Shown here: positions 8,768 to 20,015 of the stretch, one piece after another
How positions within the stretch are numbered: the first letter of the stretch is position 1
Layout: every line of letters begins with the position of its first letter
Source of the DNA: Lachnoclostridium sp. An131
Lineage (GTDB): Bacteria; Bacillota; Clostridia; Lachnospirales; Lachnospiraceae
Direction: 5' to 3'
NCBI RefSeq assembly: GCF_002160825.1
Contig: NZ_NFLI01000008.1
Coordinates: 62,001 to 126,000, forward strand
DNA length: 64,000 nt
Notes under the pieces: model-generated
Told to the model about the DNA's origin: nothing
Databases searched by the model: none
The model's input: the letters and a program-made list of their open reading frames with translations, nothing else
Translations under genes and position numbers: made by a program

Positions 8768-9718
8768 TCACATGCAGTATCCCGTCTTCCTGTCTACCAC
8801 ATTGCGGAGAGGCCTTTTTACCAGATAACACTCCAGGTTCTCGATACAGATATTCAGAATTTTTTCCAGATTCTCCGGAAGCGTAAACCCTCCGGACACA
8901 TGCGGCGTCAGAATCACATTTTCCATATCCCAAAGCGGATGATCGGAAGGCAGCGGCTCCGGATCTGTCACATCCAGGCAGGCGCCCGCGATGCGTCCCT
9001 CCTTAAGCGCCCTCGTAAGCGCCTCTGTATCCAGAGTCATGCCCCGGCCCACGTTCAAAACCACAGCATTTTTCTTCAGCATTCCAATGCGTTCCTCATT
9101 CAGCATATGCCTGGTGTCCTGATTTCCCGGCAGGCATAAGGCCACGATATCCGCCAGAGGCAGCTGCCGCTCCAGGCGCTCCAGCGTATAGAGGTCGTCC
9201 ACTCCCTCCGGCTTCCTTGCCTCTCTGCGCTTGATTCCCACAGTACGGCAGCCAAGCCCCTTCATCTTCTGCGCAAAGGCGGTTCCAATGTCTCCTAAGC
9301 CTATCACAAGCACCCGGCTTCCCTCAATGATCCTGACATGGCCTTCGCTTTTCCAGACATGCTCTCTCTGATTCCGGCTGTAGAGATTCAGGTTTTTCTG
9401 AAGCTCAAACAGCATTCCCACCATATGCTCAGAGATTGCCAGCCCATAAGCTCCGGTAGCGTTCGTCAGCAGGACGTCTTCGGGCAGCGCGCCGCCGCAG
9501 TAGCCCTCCGTGCCCGCATTATTCAGCTGCAGCCACCTGAGCTTTCCCGCATGAGCCAAAAGCCTTGGCGGCACATTTCCCAGAATGACCTCCACATCTG
9601 AAAGAATCTCTTCTGTCAGCTGATCCGGCAGACAGTACACAAATTCCTGATGCCGGAAATTCTGTTCCAGTTTTTCCTTCTGCCTCTCGTTCAGAGGCAG
9701 CGCCACTAATATCTTCAT
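8768..9718 (-). CDS. D-2-hydroxyacid dehydrogenase (NAD-binding)
   Basis: This 316-residue member of the D-isomer-specific 2-hydroxyacid dehydrogenase family interconverts a 2-oxoacid and a D-2-hydroxyacid with NAD(P)H. The Rossmann motif is VIGLGDIGTAFA. The catalytic Arg is in LNVGRG, the Glu in DVTDPEPLPSDHPLW and the His in LTPHVSGG, all in the usual order. The substrate cannot be told from sequence. It begins 2 bases after parC and probably shares its transcript, with no obvious functional link. Confidence 0.88.
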   Translation of the reverse strand: MKILVALPLNERQKEKLEQNFRHQEFVYCLPDQLTEEILSDVEVILGNVPPRLLAHAGKLRWLQLNNAGTEGYCGGALPEDVLLTNATGAYGLAISEHMVGMLFELQKNLNLYSRNQREHVWKSEGHVRIIEGSRVLVIGLGDIGTAFAQKMKGLGCRTVGIKRREARKPEGVDDLYTLERLERQLPLADIVALCLPGNQDTRHMLNEERIGMLKKNAVVLNVGRGMTLDTEALTRALKEGRIAGACLDVTDPEPLPSDHPLWDMENVILTPHVSGGFTLPENLEKILNICIENLECYLVKRPLRNVVDRKTGYCM

Positions 9719-9720
9719 GT

Positions 9721-11958
<2,238 letters not shown>

Positions 11959-11982
11959 AATTCCTCCCTGATCCCTTCAGCC

Positions 11983-13917
11983 TTATACATCCAGCTCTGC
12001 GTCACAGGCATGCTCGTAGATAAACGCACGCCTGGGGGGCACCTCTGTCCCCATCAGCATCTCTGTCACACTGGAGGCCATGCGGGCGTCCTCAATCTCT
12101 ACCCTTTTCAGAATCCGGGTCTTGGGATTCAGCGTCGTCTCCCAGAGCTGATCCGGATCCATCTCCCCAAGTCCCTTATAACGCTGCAGCGTAAAGCTGC
12201 CCTTATGGCGCTTCCGGTACCGTTCCAGGGCCTTGTCATCATAGAGGTATTCCTCCTCGCCCCGGGCGGGCATAGCCTTGTAAAGAGGCGGCATGGCAAT
12301 GTAGACATGGCCTTCATAGATAAGCTCCGGCATAAACCGGTAAAACAGCGTCAAAAGCAGGGTAGAGATGTGGGCCCCGTCCACATCGGCATCTGCCATA
12401 ATGACAATCTTGTCATACCGCAGCTTTGCGATGTCAAAATCGTTGCCGTACCCTTCCGAAAAGCCACAGCCAAAGGCGTTGATCATGGCTTTAATCTCTG
12501 CATTAGCCAGGATTTTATCAATGCTCGCCTTCTCCACGTTGAGAATTTTTCCGCGGATAGGCAGAATCGCCTGGAAATTCCGATCCCGGGCTGTCTTCGC
12601 AGAGCCTCCGGCGGAATCTCCCTCTACAATAAAAATCTCACATTTGGAAGGATCCCTGCTCTCACAGTTCGCCAGCTTTCCATTGGAGTCAAAGGAATAT
12701 TTCTGCTTTGTCAGAAGGTTTGTCTTGGCCCGCTCCTCCGTCTTGCGGATCTTTGCGGCCTTCTCTGCACAGCCAATCACACTCTTTAGAGTCTCCAGGT
12801 TCCGGTCAAAATAGCGGACTATCTCGTCTCCCGCCACCTTGGACACTGCCCTGGACGCATCCTGATTGTCCAGCTTTGTCTTTGTCTGCCCCTCGAATCT
12901 GGGGGATGGATGCTTGATGGAAATGACGGCTGTCATTCCATTCCTCACATCGGCTCCGGTAAAGTTGGAATCCTTTTCCTTCAGGATTCCCAGTTCCCGC
13001 GCATAGTTGTTGATGATCGTCGTAAAGCTGGTTTTAAAACCAGTCAGATGAGTGCCGCCCTCGGCATTGTAAATATTGTTGCAGAAGCCCAGCACGTTCT
13101 CATGGAATTCATTCACATACTGGAAGGCCCCTTCCACGACAATCCCTTCCGACTCTCCCTTAAAATAGATGACGTCATGAATCCTTTCTTTATTCTTATT
13201 CAAATCCTCTACGAAGCCGACGATCCCATTCTCCTCATGGTATTCCACATGCTCTGTCTGCTCGCCGCGCCGGTCTTCGAAAATAATCGTAAGCGCCGGA
13301 TTCAGATAGGCGGTCTCATGAAGACGGCTTTTGACCTCCTCTGCCTGGAACCTGGTCTTTTCAAAAATCTCCGGATCCGGCAGAAAATTAATCTTTGTTC
13401 CGGTCTCCTTCGTCCTTCCAATCGTCGGCAGAAGACCGTCTTTCAGCTCCAGGGTCGGTACTCCGCGCTCATAATGATCGTGATGAATGAAGCCGTCGCG
13501 GCTCACCTCAATATCCAGGTAGGTAGACAGGGCGTTCACCACAGAAGAGCCCACGCCGTGCAGGCCGCCGCTGGTCTTGTACACAGAATCGTCGAACTTT
13601 CCGCCTGCGTGCAGCGTCGTAAACACAAGCCTCTCCGCAGAGACGCCCTTCGCATGCAGATCCACCGGGATTCCCCGGCCGTTGTCCGACACGGTACAGG
13701 AGCCATCCTTCTCCAGAAACACGCAAATCTCAGAACAGAAGCCTGCCAGATGCTCGTCCACGGAATTGTCCACGATCTCGTAAATCAGGTGATTTAATCC
13801 TTTTCGGGATACGCTTCCAATATACATGCCAGGCCTTTTGCGTACAGCCTCCAGACCTTCCAGCACCGAAATACTGTCTGCGTCGTAGGTGGTTTTCTTT
13901 GTCATATCATTTCTCAC
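11983..13917 (-). CDS. parE: DNA topoisomerase IV subunit B (GyrB/ParE family)
   Basis: This is the ATPase subunit partnering with parC. The GHKL ATP site shows NSVDEHLAG, DNGRGIP and the lid GGLHGVGSSVVNALS. The Toprim domain shows VEGDSAGGSA, PIRGKILNVEKA and the DADVDG metal motif. The C-terminal segment ends near RRAFIYEHA. At 644 residues it matches ParE or short GyrB. Its start codon overlaps the stop of the upstream membrane-protein gene by 4 bases, so the topoisomerase genes are transcribed with that gene. Confidence 0.9.
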   Translation of the reverse strand: MRNDMTKKTTYDADSISVLEGLEAVRKRPGMYIGSVSRKGLNHLIYEIVDNSVDEHLAGFCSEICVFLEKDGSCTVSDNGRGIPVDLHAKGVSAERLVFTTLHAGGKFDDSVYKTSGGLHGVGSSVVNALSTYLDIEVSRDGFIHHDHYERGVPTLELKDGLLPTIGRTKETGTKINFLPDPEIFEKTRFQAEEVKSRLHETAYLNPALTIIFEDRRGEQTEHVEYHEENGIVGFVEDLNKNKERIHDVIYFKGESEGIVVEGAFQYVNEFHENVLGFCNNIYNAEGGTHLTGFKTSFTTIINNYARELGILKEKDSNFTGADVRNGMTAVISIKHPSPRFEGQTKTKLDNQDASRAVSKVAGDEIVRYFDRNLETLKSVIGCAEKAAKIRKTEERAKTNLLTKQKYSFDSNGKLANCESRDPSKCEIFIVEGDSAGGSAKTARDRNFQAILPIRGKILNVEKASIDKILANAEIKAMINAFGCGFSEGYGNDFDIAKLRYDKIVIMADADVDGAHISTLLLTLFYRFMPELIYEGHVYIAMPPLYKAMPARGEEEYLYDDKALERYRKRHKGSFTLQRYKGLGEMDPDQLWETTLNPKTRILKRVEIEDARMASSVTEMLMGTEVPPRRAFIYEHACDAELDV

Positions 13918-15473
13918 TCCTGATTAAATAATTCCAAAAATTCATCTGAGCTGTCAAACAGGTAAATATAATAAGAGTCATCCTTATAAACCGGCTCTTT
14001 CCCCTGAATCAGCTCCGCATACTGGTTCAGCTCGTTATAATGCAGCAGCAGAAAGACCGGGCTTACCGGCTCCTCCAGGAAGAGATTCTCCATCTTGGCC
14101 AGCCACGGATACAGGGAAAGCTGTTCTCCGTCTCCGCCAGAGAAGGGAACCATTTCAATCTCACCCTCTGTCAGCTCTGTAACGACATTGCAGTTCCAAA
14201 AGGTTCCATATCCAAACGTATAATCCTGTTCTTCCAGATATGCAATGCTTCCCATGCGCGCCTCGTTTCCATTATCCTGAAGGCAGAGACTGTATTCCCG
14301 GATCCCCAGCACACTGATCCATAAGGCGGCTGCAATCAGAATCCCTTTGCGGATGACAGCAGAATAGTCTGTCTCAAGATAGAATACCGCCAGCAGAGGA
14401 ACAAACATAATAATGTTTAAGATAAAATATCTGCTCTGGATAGACGTATCTGTAAAAAGAAACAGAATTACCTGCAATACGAATCCCCAGATGCTGAACC
14501 ACAGCAAAAACTCAGAAAACAGCCTCAGTCTGCTTCTCTGCTTCCACAGGATCACCAGAATCAGCAGAATCAATACCATAAATCCGAGACTCAGTACAAA
14601 AAAAATGCCGTCCACAGAAAACAGCCTTGTACCGGGAACTCCCGCTTCCGAATACCCGAAAGCGTCCAGAAACCGGATCAGTACATTCTGGATCCTGTCA
14701 AGATCCGGCTGATGAAGGTACATGCCTGAATAGGTGTCAAAAACAAAGATTCTGGACAGCACCGCCGTATTGACCAGATACCCCAGTATCCCCGCCAGCG
14801 TACTGGCCCACAGATAGCTGTGCTTCACAAAAAAGTCTTTCAGGCTCTTTACCTGCGGAAAGCGTCTCAGCATCATAAAAAAGAAGGCCGCCCAGGCAGG
14901 GAAAAAAGTGATCAAAAGCTGCCGGATTCCTCCCAGACAGGCTCCGAATGAAACAAAAAGAAGAACAATCCAGGCAGCCTTCCGGTATCTCGTATCTTTG
15001 TAAAGATATCCCCAAAGCCCCAGGATCAGAAAGGACAGGGCAATGTGAGGGATATAGTATCCCATCCGCCCGATCACATAAAAGGCCATCTGGCTGAAAG
15101 GAATCAGAAGAAATGGCGCCGTATACCAGAACCATTTTATGTCCCCTGTAAACCAGCGCATAAAAAATGCGTATGACAACAGGAGCCATGCATACAAAGC
15201 AACGTTGCCTATGATATGGACAGCCGTCCAGCTGTCTGTAAACCGAAACAGAAAAGCACGGATCAGCTGTGTATTGATCACACGCAGCTCTGAAGAATAT
15301 ACCCATTCCCTTGTCGCAATTCCATTTCCCTCCGAAAGAAGCTGCGCAAGAATCATTTCTCCGGCATCATCCGAGTTGACCAGGTTCACGCCATTCTGAT
15401 ATAAAACATACAGACCTGCCACTACCGCCAGAACCAGCCAGGCAGCTGACAGAAGACATTTCTTATCCTTCAC
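13914..15473 (-). CDS. Polytopic membrane protein, GT-C-like glycosyltransferase candidate
   Basis: I do not recognise a named family. There are about 10-11 hydrophobic segments between residues 8 and 395, then a soluble C-terminal domain (about 400-519). The first extracytoplasmic loop begins NLVNSDDAGEM, and such paired acidic residues after helix 1 are typical of GT-C lipid-linked sugar transferases such as PMT/ArnT. A polysaccharide or glycolipid role is inference. It heads the operon with parE and parC and has its own promoter at 15522-15551. Confidence 0.6.
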   Translation of the reverse strand: MKDKKCLLSAAWLVLAVVAGLYVLYQNGVNLVNSDDAGEMILAQLLSEGNGIATREWVYSSELRVINTQLIRAFLFRFTDSWTAVHIIGNVALYAWLLLSYAFFMRWFTGDIKWFWYTAPFLLIPFSQMAFYVIGRMGYYIPHIALSFLILGLWGYLYKDTRYRKAAWIVLLFVSFGACLGGIRQLLITFFPAWAAFFFMMLRRFPQVKSLKDFFVKHSYLWASTLAGILGYLVNTAVLSRIFVFDTYSGMYLHQPDLDRIQNVLIRFLDAFGYSEAGVPGTRLFSVDGIFFVLSLGFMVLILLILVILWKQRSRLRLFSEFLLWFSIWGFVLQVILFLFTDTSIQSRYFILNIIMFVPLLAVFYLETDYSAVIRKGILIAAALWISVLGIREYSLCLQDNGNEARMGSIAYLEEQDYTFGYGTFWNCNVVTELTEGEIEMVPFSGGDGEQLSLYPWLAKMENLFLEEPVSPVFLLLHYNELNQYAELIQGKEPVYKDDSYYIYLFDSSDEFLELFNQE

Positions 15474-15521
15474 TCCCTCACCTCATTCGCACAAATGTTC
15501 TGTTTGCATCTTAACTAGCAT

Positions 15522-15551
15522 AGTATACCACAATATCTAGTGGTTTGACAA
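15522..15551 (-). promoter_or_regulatory. Promoter of the GT-C/parE/parC unit
   Basis: TTGTCA (15546-15551) and TATACT (15522-15527) on the minus strand are 18 bases apart. It overlaps the 3' end of the upstream small membrane-protein gene. The leader is about 45 bases and ends with a GAGGTGAGGGAG purine stretch. Confidence 0.6.
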
Positions 15552-16106
15552 ACGTATTTTTTCTAATCTTCGCTGAAGATCCGCAAAGCAGACGCAGGTG
15601 CTGAAGGTCACAAACATCTCCAGCAGGCTGGATACAATCCCAACCCACAGATACAGCGCTGCCGCTACTGCAGCCACAGAAAGCTGAAAAATTTTCTGTC
15701 CCCGCATTCTGCAGCCCTCCCTTTTTTCCGTCACCCAGACAAGCCTGTGCAGACACAGGAAAAGGAAAAACGGGCCTCCAAAGGAAGCCCATACATGAAG
15801 CCGTGAAAGGACAGGCACCTTGCCCGGCAGATAGGGAAGCCCTGTTCCGCACAGGAAAAGCAGAAAGGCGGCGGAAAGAAAAGCTCTTACAAGCTTGTCT
15901 CTGCAGTCAGCGTATTCTATCAAATCTTTTCCATACAAATAAAAATAATTCCCTGCTGCAGCGCTCCAGAGCAGAAATATTCCCCTGCTCCCTTCCCGGT
16001 TTCCAATCACGGAAAAATTCGTCCCTGTCAGCCCATCCCCCGCCGCCAGCAGAAGCGTCAGCGCCGGAATCACAAAAAAGGAATAGAAGTCATATTTACC
16101 ACGCAT
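15537..16106 (-). CDS. Small multi-span membrane protein, DUF998-like, unknown function
   Basis: A 189-residue protein with about five hydrophobic segments (residues 8-24, 43-57, 68-86, 97-116, 139-165). The TNFSVIGN segment in the first loop recalls DUF998-type membrane proteins, but that is a weak hint. The start at 16106 is chosen because AAGGAG sits 9 bases upstream; the open frame extends further but without an RBS. It stands alone between the tRNA-Glu terminator and the GT-C unit. Confidence 0.6.
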   Translation of the reverse strand: MRGKYDFYSFFVIPALTLLLAAGDGLTGTNFSVIGNREGSRGIFLLWSAAAGNYFYLYGKDLIEYADCRDKLVRAFLSAAFLLFLCGTGLPYLPGKVPVLSRLHVWASFGGPFFLFLCLHRLVWVTEKREGCRMRGQKIFQLSVAAVAAALYLWVGIVSSLLEMFVTFSTCVCFADLQRRLEKIRLSNH

Positions 16107-16242
16107 ATTGGCAGTCTCCTTGAAAGCATCAAATTGCCATTCATTCTGCTGCTTAGTATGCGAAGGTTCCCGGGTTTCAGCAAAGCAAGTTCTGGAAAGC
16201 CCGTAAAAGCGGCTATCTGATTCAACCCATAAGGCTTTCATG

Positions 16243-16276
16243 CAAAACAAAAAGCCCCTGGAATCCAAGGGCTTTT
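16243..16276 (-). terminator. Terminator of tRNA-Glu
   Basis: On the minus strand AAAAGCCCTTGG, a 3-base loop and CCAGGGGCTTTT form a 12-bp stem with one G-U pair, followed by TGTTTTGC. It lies directly behind the tRNA. Confidence 0.85.
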
Positions 16277-16279
16277 CAG

Positions 16280-16351
16280 CAGTCGATAGGGGAATCGAAC
16301 CCCTGTTTCCGCCGTGAGAGGGCGGCGTCTTAACCGCTTGACCAATCGACC
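16280..16351 (-). tRNA. tRNA-Glu (anticodon CUC)
   Basis: The cloverleaf folds by eye. Acceptor GGTCGAT pairs with ATCGACT (one G-U), with discriminator G. The anticodon stem CCGCC/GGCGG encloses the loop CTCTCAC, giving anticodon CUC for GAG codons. The T arm is AGGGG-TTCGATT-CCCCT. CCA is not encoded. It is a single-gene unit with its own promoter and terminator. Confidence 0.93.
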
Positions 16352-16390
16352 ACGTGCAGGCTTTTTTGTTTCCCGCCTGCCGACTTGCTT

Positions 16391-16419
16391 AGTATATACT
16401 AGAACCAGACATTTTGCAA
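16391..16419 (-). promoter_or_regulatory. Promoter of tRNA-Glu
   Basis: TTGCAA (16414-16419) and TATACT (16391-16396) are 17 bases apart on the minus strand, about 40 bases upstream of the mature tRNA 5' end. Confidence 0.7.
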
Positions 16420-16507
16420 GCATTTTTTTATTTTTTTTCATTTTCTGCCTGGCACTGCTCCCGGCCCAGCTTCCGGCCCCGCACTCCAAAGCTGAAAAGC
16501 CAGCGTT

Positions 16508-16996
16508 TTACGCTGTCACATCTGCAAAGCTGCCGTTTGCAGCCCGCATCAGATCCTGAGGAGAAAGCTCCATCTGGGAGCCTCTTCTTCCTCCGCTGAC
16601 CATCACCTTTGAAAGCTTCCGCGCGCTCTCGTCCATGACAACAGGAAACTGCTTCTTCATTCCGATACAGGTACAGCCTCCCCGGACATATCCGGTCAGT
16701 TCTGTCAATTCCTTGAGCGGAAGCATTTCTATCGCTTTCTCTCCAACCGCTTTTGCGGCCTTCTTCAAATCCAGCTCCGCCTCAATCGGAATTACAAAGA
16801 CATAATGCTCCCTGCTTTTTGCAGCCGTCACCAGGGTCTTGTAAACCAGCTCATGAGGCTGGCCCAGAGCGTCCGCCATGCTGATTCCGTCCATAAATTC
16901 CTCGCAGTCATAGGTATGTACCACATAAGGAATCTTCTTTTGCTCCAGAATCCGCATGGCGTTCGTTTTGACGTCCTTCTCCTTATGCTTTGCCAT
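16508..16996 (-). CDS. ybaK: Cys-tRNA(Pro)/Cys-tRNA(Cys) deacylase, YbaK family
   Basis: This trans-editing enzyme hydrolyses mischarged Cys-tRNA(Pro). The family lysine is K53 in LVYKTLV. The GGCTCIGMKKQFP segment matches the family GGCSPIGMKK signature, and the C-terminal SGGRRGSQMELSPQDL is also characteristic. At 162 residues it has the usual length. Its start codon shares one base with the putP stop, so it is translated from the putP transcript, without obvious functional connection. Confidence 0.93.
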   Translation of the reverse strand: MAKHKEKDVKTNAMRILEQKKIPYVVHTYDCEEFMDGISMADALGQPHELVYKTLVTAAKSREHYVFVIPIEAELDLKKAAKAVGEKAIEMLPLKELTELTGYVRGGCTCIGMKKQFPVVMDESARKLSKVMVSGGRRGSQMELSPQDLMRAANGSFADVTA

Positions 16997-18573
16997 TATC
17001 GGATCTCCTGCTTTCCGGCTACCAGTTCAAACTCCTTTGTAATCTCGTCAGAGGGCGCCTCTGTAGCAAGAGATACCACGACAATTACAATACAGGAAAT
17101 CACAAAGGCCGGGAACAGCTCGTAAATTCCGAAGATACCGCCCATGGGCTTCAGCAGAAGGTTCCATACAAAGACCATGATTCCGCCGGAAAGCATGCCT
17201 GCGATGGCGCCATACCGGTTCGTGCGCTTCCAAAACAGAGAAAACAGCATAATCGGTCCGAAGGTCGCTCCAAATCCAGCCCACGCAAAGGACACAATGT
17301 TGAAAATGACACTGTCCTCATCCCAGGCAATCACCATGCCTACCAGAGCAATTACAAGCAGGATGACTCTGGACAGATTCATAACCTTTTTGTCGTCCGC
17401 CTGATTTTTCTTCAAAATTCCCTCATAGAGATTTTTAGAAACGGCAGAAGCTGCAATCAGCAGATAAGAATCCGAGGAGCTGATAGTCGCTGCCAGAATT
17501 CCGGCCATAATAATTCCGGCCAGCACTGCCGGGAGCAGCGCCTGAGACAGCACAACAAACACGTTTTCCGCTCCGCTTGCGGTAGCCAGGGTTTCCTCCA
17601 CCGGGAACAGGGAACGTCCAATCACACCGATCGTCACGGCTGCCGCCAGGGAAACCACGCACCATACGGTCGCAATTCTTCTGGACTGCTTCAGCTCACC
17701 CTCCTTGCGGATAGCCATAAAGCGGAGCAGCACCTGAGGCACGCCAAAGTATCCAAGTCCCCAGGAGAGTGTGGAAATGATGGTAAGGAAGCCGTAGCTT
17801 CCCGCTTCTCCGAACAGCGGAACCCCGCCTGCCGCCTGCTGCACGCCTGCCGCGTCAGTCACCGGCGTCGCAATGGAGGTCAGGGAAAAATATCCCGGAA
17901 TCTTCATTGCATTTTCAATGACGTTTCCAAGTCCTCCTGCCGCCGAGGTTCCAAGCACCAGGATGGTAAGAAGCGCGATTACCATAACAACCGCCTGCAT
18001 AAAATCAGAGGCGCTTTCCGCAAGAAAGCCTCCGATAAAGGTATAAATCAAAACAAAAACCGCTCCTGCAATCATCATTGAATGGTAAGAGGTTCCGAAT
18101 AATGTGGAAAACAGCTTGCCGCAGGTCACAAAGCAGCTTGCCGCATATACCGTAAAGAACACAAGAATGAAAACTGCCGAAATTCCGAGAATCACCTTCT
18201 TTTTCTCATGAAACCGGTTGCTCAGAAAATCCGGAACCGTAATGGAATCACCTGCCACCGCTGAATAGCGGCGCAGCCTTTTCGCCACAATCAGCCAGTT
18301 TACGTAGGTTCCGAGGGCAAGGCCGATGGCTGTCCATGCCGCATCCGCAAGCCCGCACCAGTAGGCCACCCCGGGGAGCCCCATCAAAAGCCAGCCGCTC
18401 ATATCCGAAGCCTCAGCGCTCATCGCCGCCACCCATGGGCCCAGAGATCTGCCGCCCAGGAAATAATTTTCCGAGTTTGCCTGCGCTCTCTTCGCAAAAT
18501 ACAGGCCGATTCCGATGACTACCAGCATATAGCCAATCATCGCCATAAGTATCTTCAGTGTATCACCTGACAT
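16996..18573 (-). CDS. putP: Sodium/proline symporter
   Basis: This member of the sodium:solute symporter family imports proline with Na+. The 525-residue protein has about 13 membrane spans. The signature segments NYFLGGRSLGPWVAAMSAEASDMSGWLLMGLPG (residues about 36-68) and WGLGYFGVPQVLLRFMAI are typical of PutP, including the Na+-binding Ala/Ser region in helix 2. It overlaps ybaK by one base and has its own promoter. In a clostridium, proline uptake may feed osmoprotection or Stickland metabolism. Confidence 0.93.
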   Translation of the reverse strand: MSGDTLKILMAMIGYMLVVIGIGLYFAKRAQANSENYFLGGRSLGPWVAAMSAEASDMSGWLLMGLPGVAYWCGLADAAWTAIGLALGTYVNWLIVAKRLRRYSAVAGDSITVPDFLSNRFHEKKKVILGISAVFILVFFTVYAASCFVTCGKLFSTLFGTSYHSMMIAGAVFVLIYTFIGGFLAESASDFMQAVVMVIALLTILVLGTSAAGGLGNVIENAMKIPGYFSLTSIATPVTDAAGVQQAAGGVPLFGEAGSYGFLTIISTLSWGLGYFGVPQVLLRFMAIRKEGELKQSRRIATVWCVVSLAAAVTIGVIGRSLFPVEETLATASGAENVFVVLSQALLPAVLAGIIMAGILAATISSSDSYLLIAASAVSKNLYEGILKKNQADDKKVMNLSRVILLVIALVGMVIAWDEDSVIFNIVSFAWAGFGATFGPIMLFSLFWKRTNRYGAIAGMLSGGIMVFVWNLLLKPMGGIFGIYELFPAFVISCIVIVVVSLATEAPSDEITKEFELVAGKQEIR

Positions 18574-18606
18574 AACATTACTCCCTTGCTTTATAAATTT
18601 CTGTCC

Positions 18607-18635
18607 ATTTTAACATTTTTTTTACGGCCTGTAAA
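18607..18635 (-). promoter_or_regulatory. Promoter of putP-ybaK
   Basis: TTTACA (18630-18635) and TAAAAT (18607-18612) are 17 bases apart on the minus strand. The leader is about 30 bases and holds the RBS AAGGGAG. Confidence 0.6.
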
Positions 18636-18673
18636 GAAAAACCCTTCCTCGTCTTCTGGCGGCACTCCCTGGC

Positions 18674-19378
18674 TTAGCCTTTTCCATCCGTACGATACGC
18701 CGCTTCTGTCTGCTCAGCCGGGGGAATGAACATGATAACAAATACTGTCAAAAGCAGGAAGCAGACGACCAGCACTGCTTTTTCCAGAAGCATTCTTGTC
18801 AAAGCTGTTCCCACGACCGCTCCCACTATAAAAAAGAAAATAATTCCATAATATTGAAGGCTTCTGTTTCTGGCTTTTTTATCCTTATTGATATTATAAT
18901 AAAAAAGCTGCTCTGTCGCGCTTCTTAAATTTCCGGTACACATCGTAGTTGCATAGGCATTCCCGTGAAGCAGGCGGAAGCTTTCCACCTGCATCGAGCA
19001 GACAAAGGACACCAGCGTATTGACCATATCATCCCAGGGGCCCGACGGCACAAAGGCGATACACAGCAGTACCACAAATTCCAGCGCAATCACAATCTGT
19101 CTCCAGTGGAGCCCCGGATTGTAGCGGTATTTTTTCCGCACAGCCTCCGTAAGCAGGATTCCCGCCATAAACGCCAGAATCGGCCAGACATAAGACCAGA
19201 TCTGCTCCCAGTTTCCGTCCGCGGCGCTGATTCCCAGCAGAACGATATTGCCTGTCTGGGCGTTCGCAAACACGCCGCCGCGGCACACATAGGTATATAC
19301 ATCAAGAAAGCCCCCGGTAACAGCCAGAAGCACTCCCACAATATAAGATTCCGAAGCCTTTTCCAGACGGATTTTCAT
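18674..19378 (-). CDS. YoaK/DUF1275 family membrane protein
   Basis: A 234-residue membrane protein with six hydrophobic segments. The N-terminal GGFLDVYTYVCRGGVFANAQTGN motif and the later NAYATTMCTGNLR motif are diagnostic of the DUF1275 (YoaK) family, whose substrate is unknown. The start at 19378 is preferred because AAGG lies 8 bases upstream, while the ATG at 19387 is too close to it. It follows the fumarase terminator and stands alone. Confidence 0.85.
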   Translation of the reverse strand: MKIRLEKASESYIVGVLLAVTGGFLDVYTYVCRGGVFANAQTGNIVLLGISAADGNWEQIWSYVWPILAFMAGILLTEAVRKKYRYNPGLHWRQIVIALEFVVLLCIAFVPSGPWDDMVNTLVSFVCSMQVESFRLLHGNAYATTMCTGNLRSATEQLFYYNINKDKKARNRSLQYYGIIFFFIVGAVVGTALTRMLLEKAVLVVCFLLLTVFVIMFIPPAEQTEAAYRTDGKG

Positions 19379-19401
19379 ATATTTCATACCTTTTCTATTT
19401 G

Positions 19402-19439
19402 AAAAAGGGGCCGCCGCAGAAATGTTGCGCCAGCCCCTG
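19402..19439 (-). terminator. Terminator of the fumarase/Hdr operon
   Basis: AGGGGC and GCCCCT with a CGC/GCG inner pairing form a hairpin followed by TTTTTCAAAT on the minus strand, directly behind the fumarase beta gene. It likely ends the long transcript that begins at hdrB or an internal promoter. Confidence 0.8.
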
Positions 19440-19457
19440 TCCTGCCATTCTTTTCCC

Positions 19458-20015
19458 TTACTGCTTCGCTGCCAGATAAGCGGCTTTTCCTTCCTCATAA
19501 AGGTTTCTGCCCTCGCTGTCGATAATAACCACGAGAGGCATTTCCTCTACATAAAGCTTTCTGAGAGCCTCCGCGCCCAGATCCTCATAGGCGATCAGCT
19601 CGCATTTTTTGATACATTTTGCAAGCAGGGCTCCGGCTCCGCCGATGGCTCCGAAGTAAACTCCGTGATACTTTTTCATGGCCTCGACCACCTCGGGAAG
19701 TCTCGCCCCCTTTCCGATCATACCGCGGGCTCCCACAGACATCATGGTCGGTGCATAGGCATCCATGCGGCCGCTGGTCGTCGGTCCTGCGCTTCCAATC
19801 ACCTGTCCCGGCTTGGCAGGTGTCGGGCCCACATAGTAAATCGTCGCATCCATCGGATCAAAGGGCAGCTTTTCTCCTCTGGCCAGCGTCTCGCACATCC
19901 GCTTGTGGCCTGCATCCCTGGATGTATAAATGGTTCCTGTCAAATATACCGTGTCGCCTGCATGAAGCGTGGCGGCAAGCTCCTCTGTCAGAGGAAGGGT
20001 AATATGCTTTTCCAT
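19458..20015 (-). CDS. Class I fumarate hydratase, beta (C-terminal) subunit
   Basis: This is the smaller subunit of the oxygen-sensitive [4Fe-4S] fumarase/L-tartrate dehydratase family, which hydrates fumarate or dehydrates malate. GPTPAKPGQVIGSAGPTTSGRMD and the GARGMIGKG segment are family signatures. At 185 residues it corresponds to the C-terminal half of fused class I fumarases. Its start shares one base with the alpha stop. In this operon the expected direction is malate to fumarate, feeding the fumarate reductase encoded upstream. Confidence 0.92.
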   Translation of the reverse strand: MEKHITLPLTEELAATLHAGDTVYLTGTIYTSRDAGHKRMCETLARGEKLPFDPMDATIYYVGPTPAKPGQVIGSAGPTTSGRMDAYAPTMMSVGARGMIGKGARLPEVVEAMKKYHGVYFGAIGGAGALLAKCIKKCELIAYEDLGAEALRKLYVEEMPLVVIIDSEGRNLYEEGKAAYLAAKQ

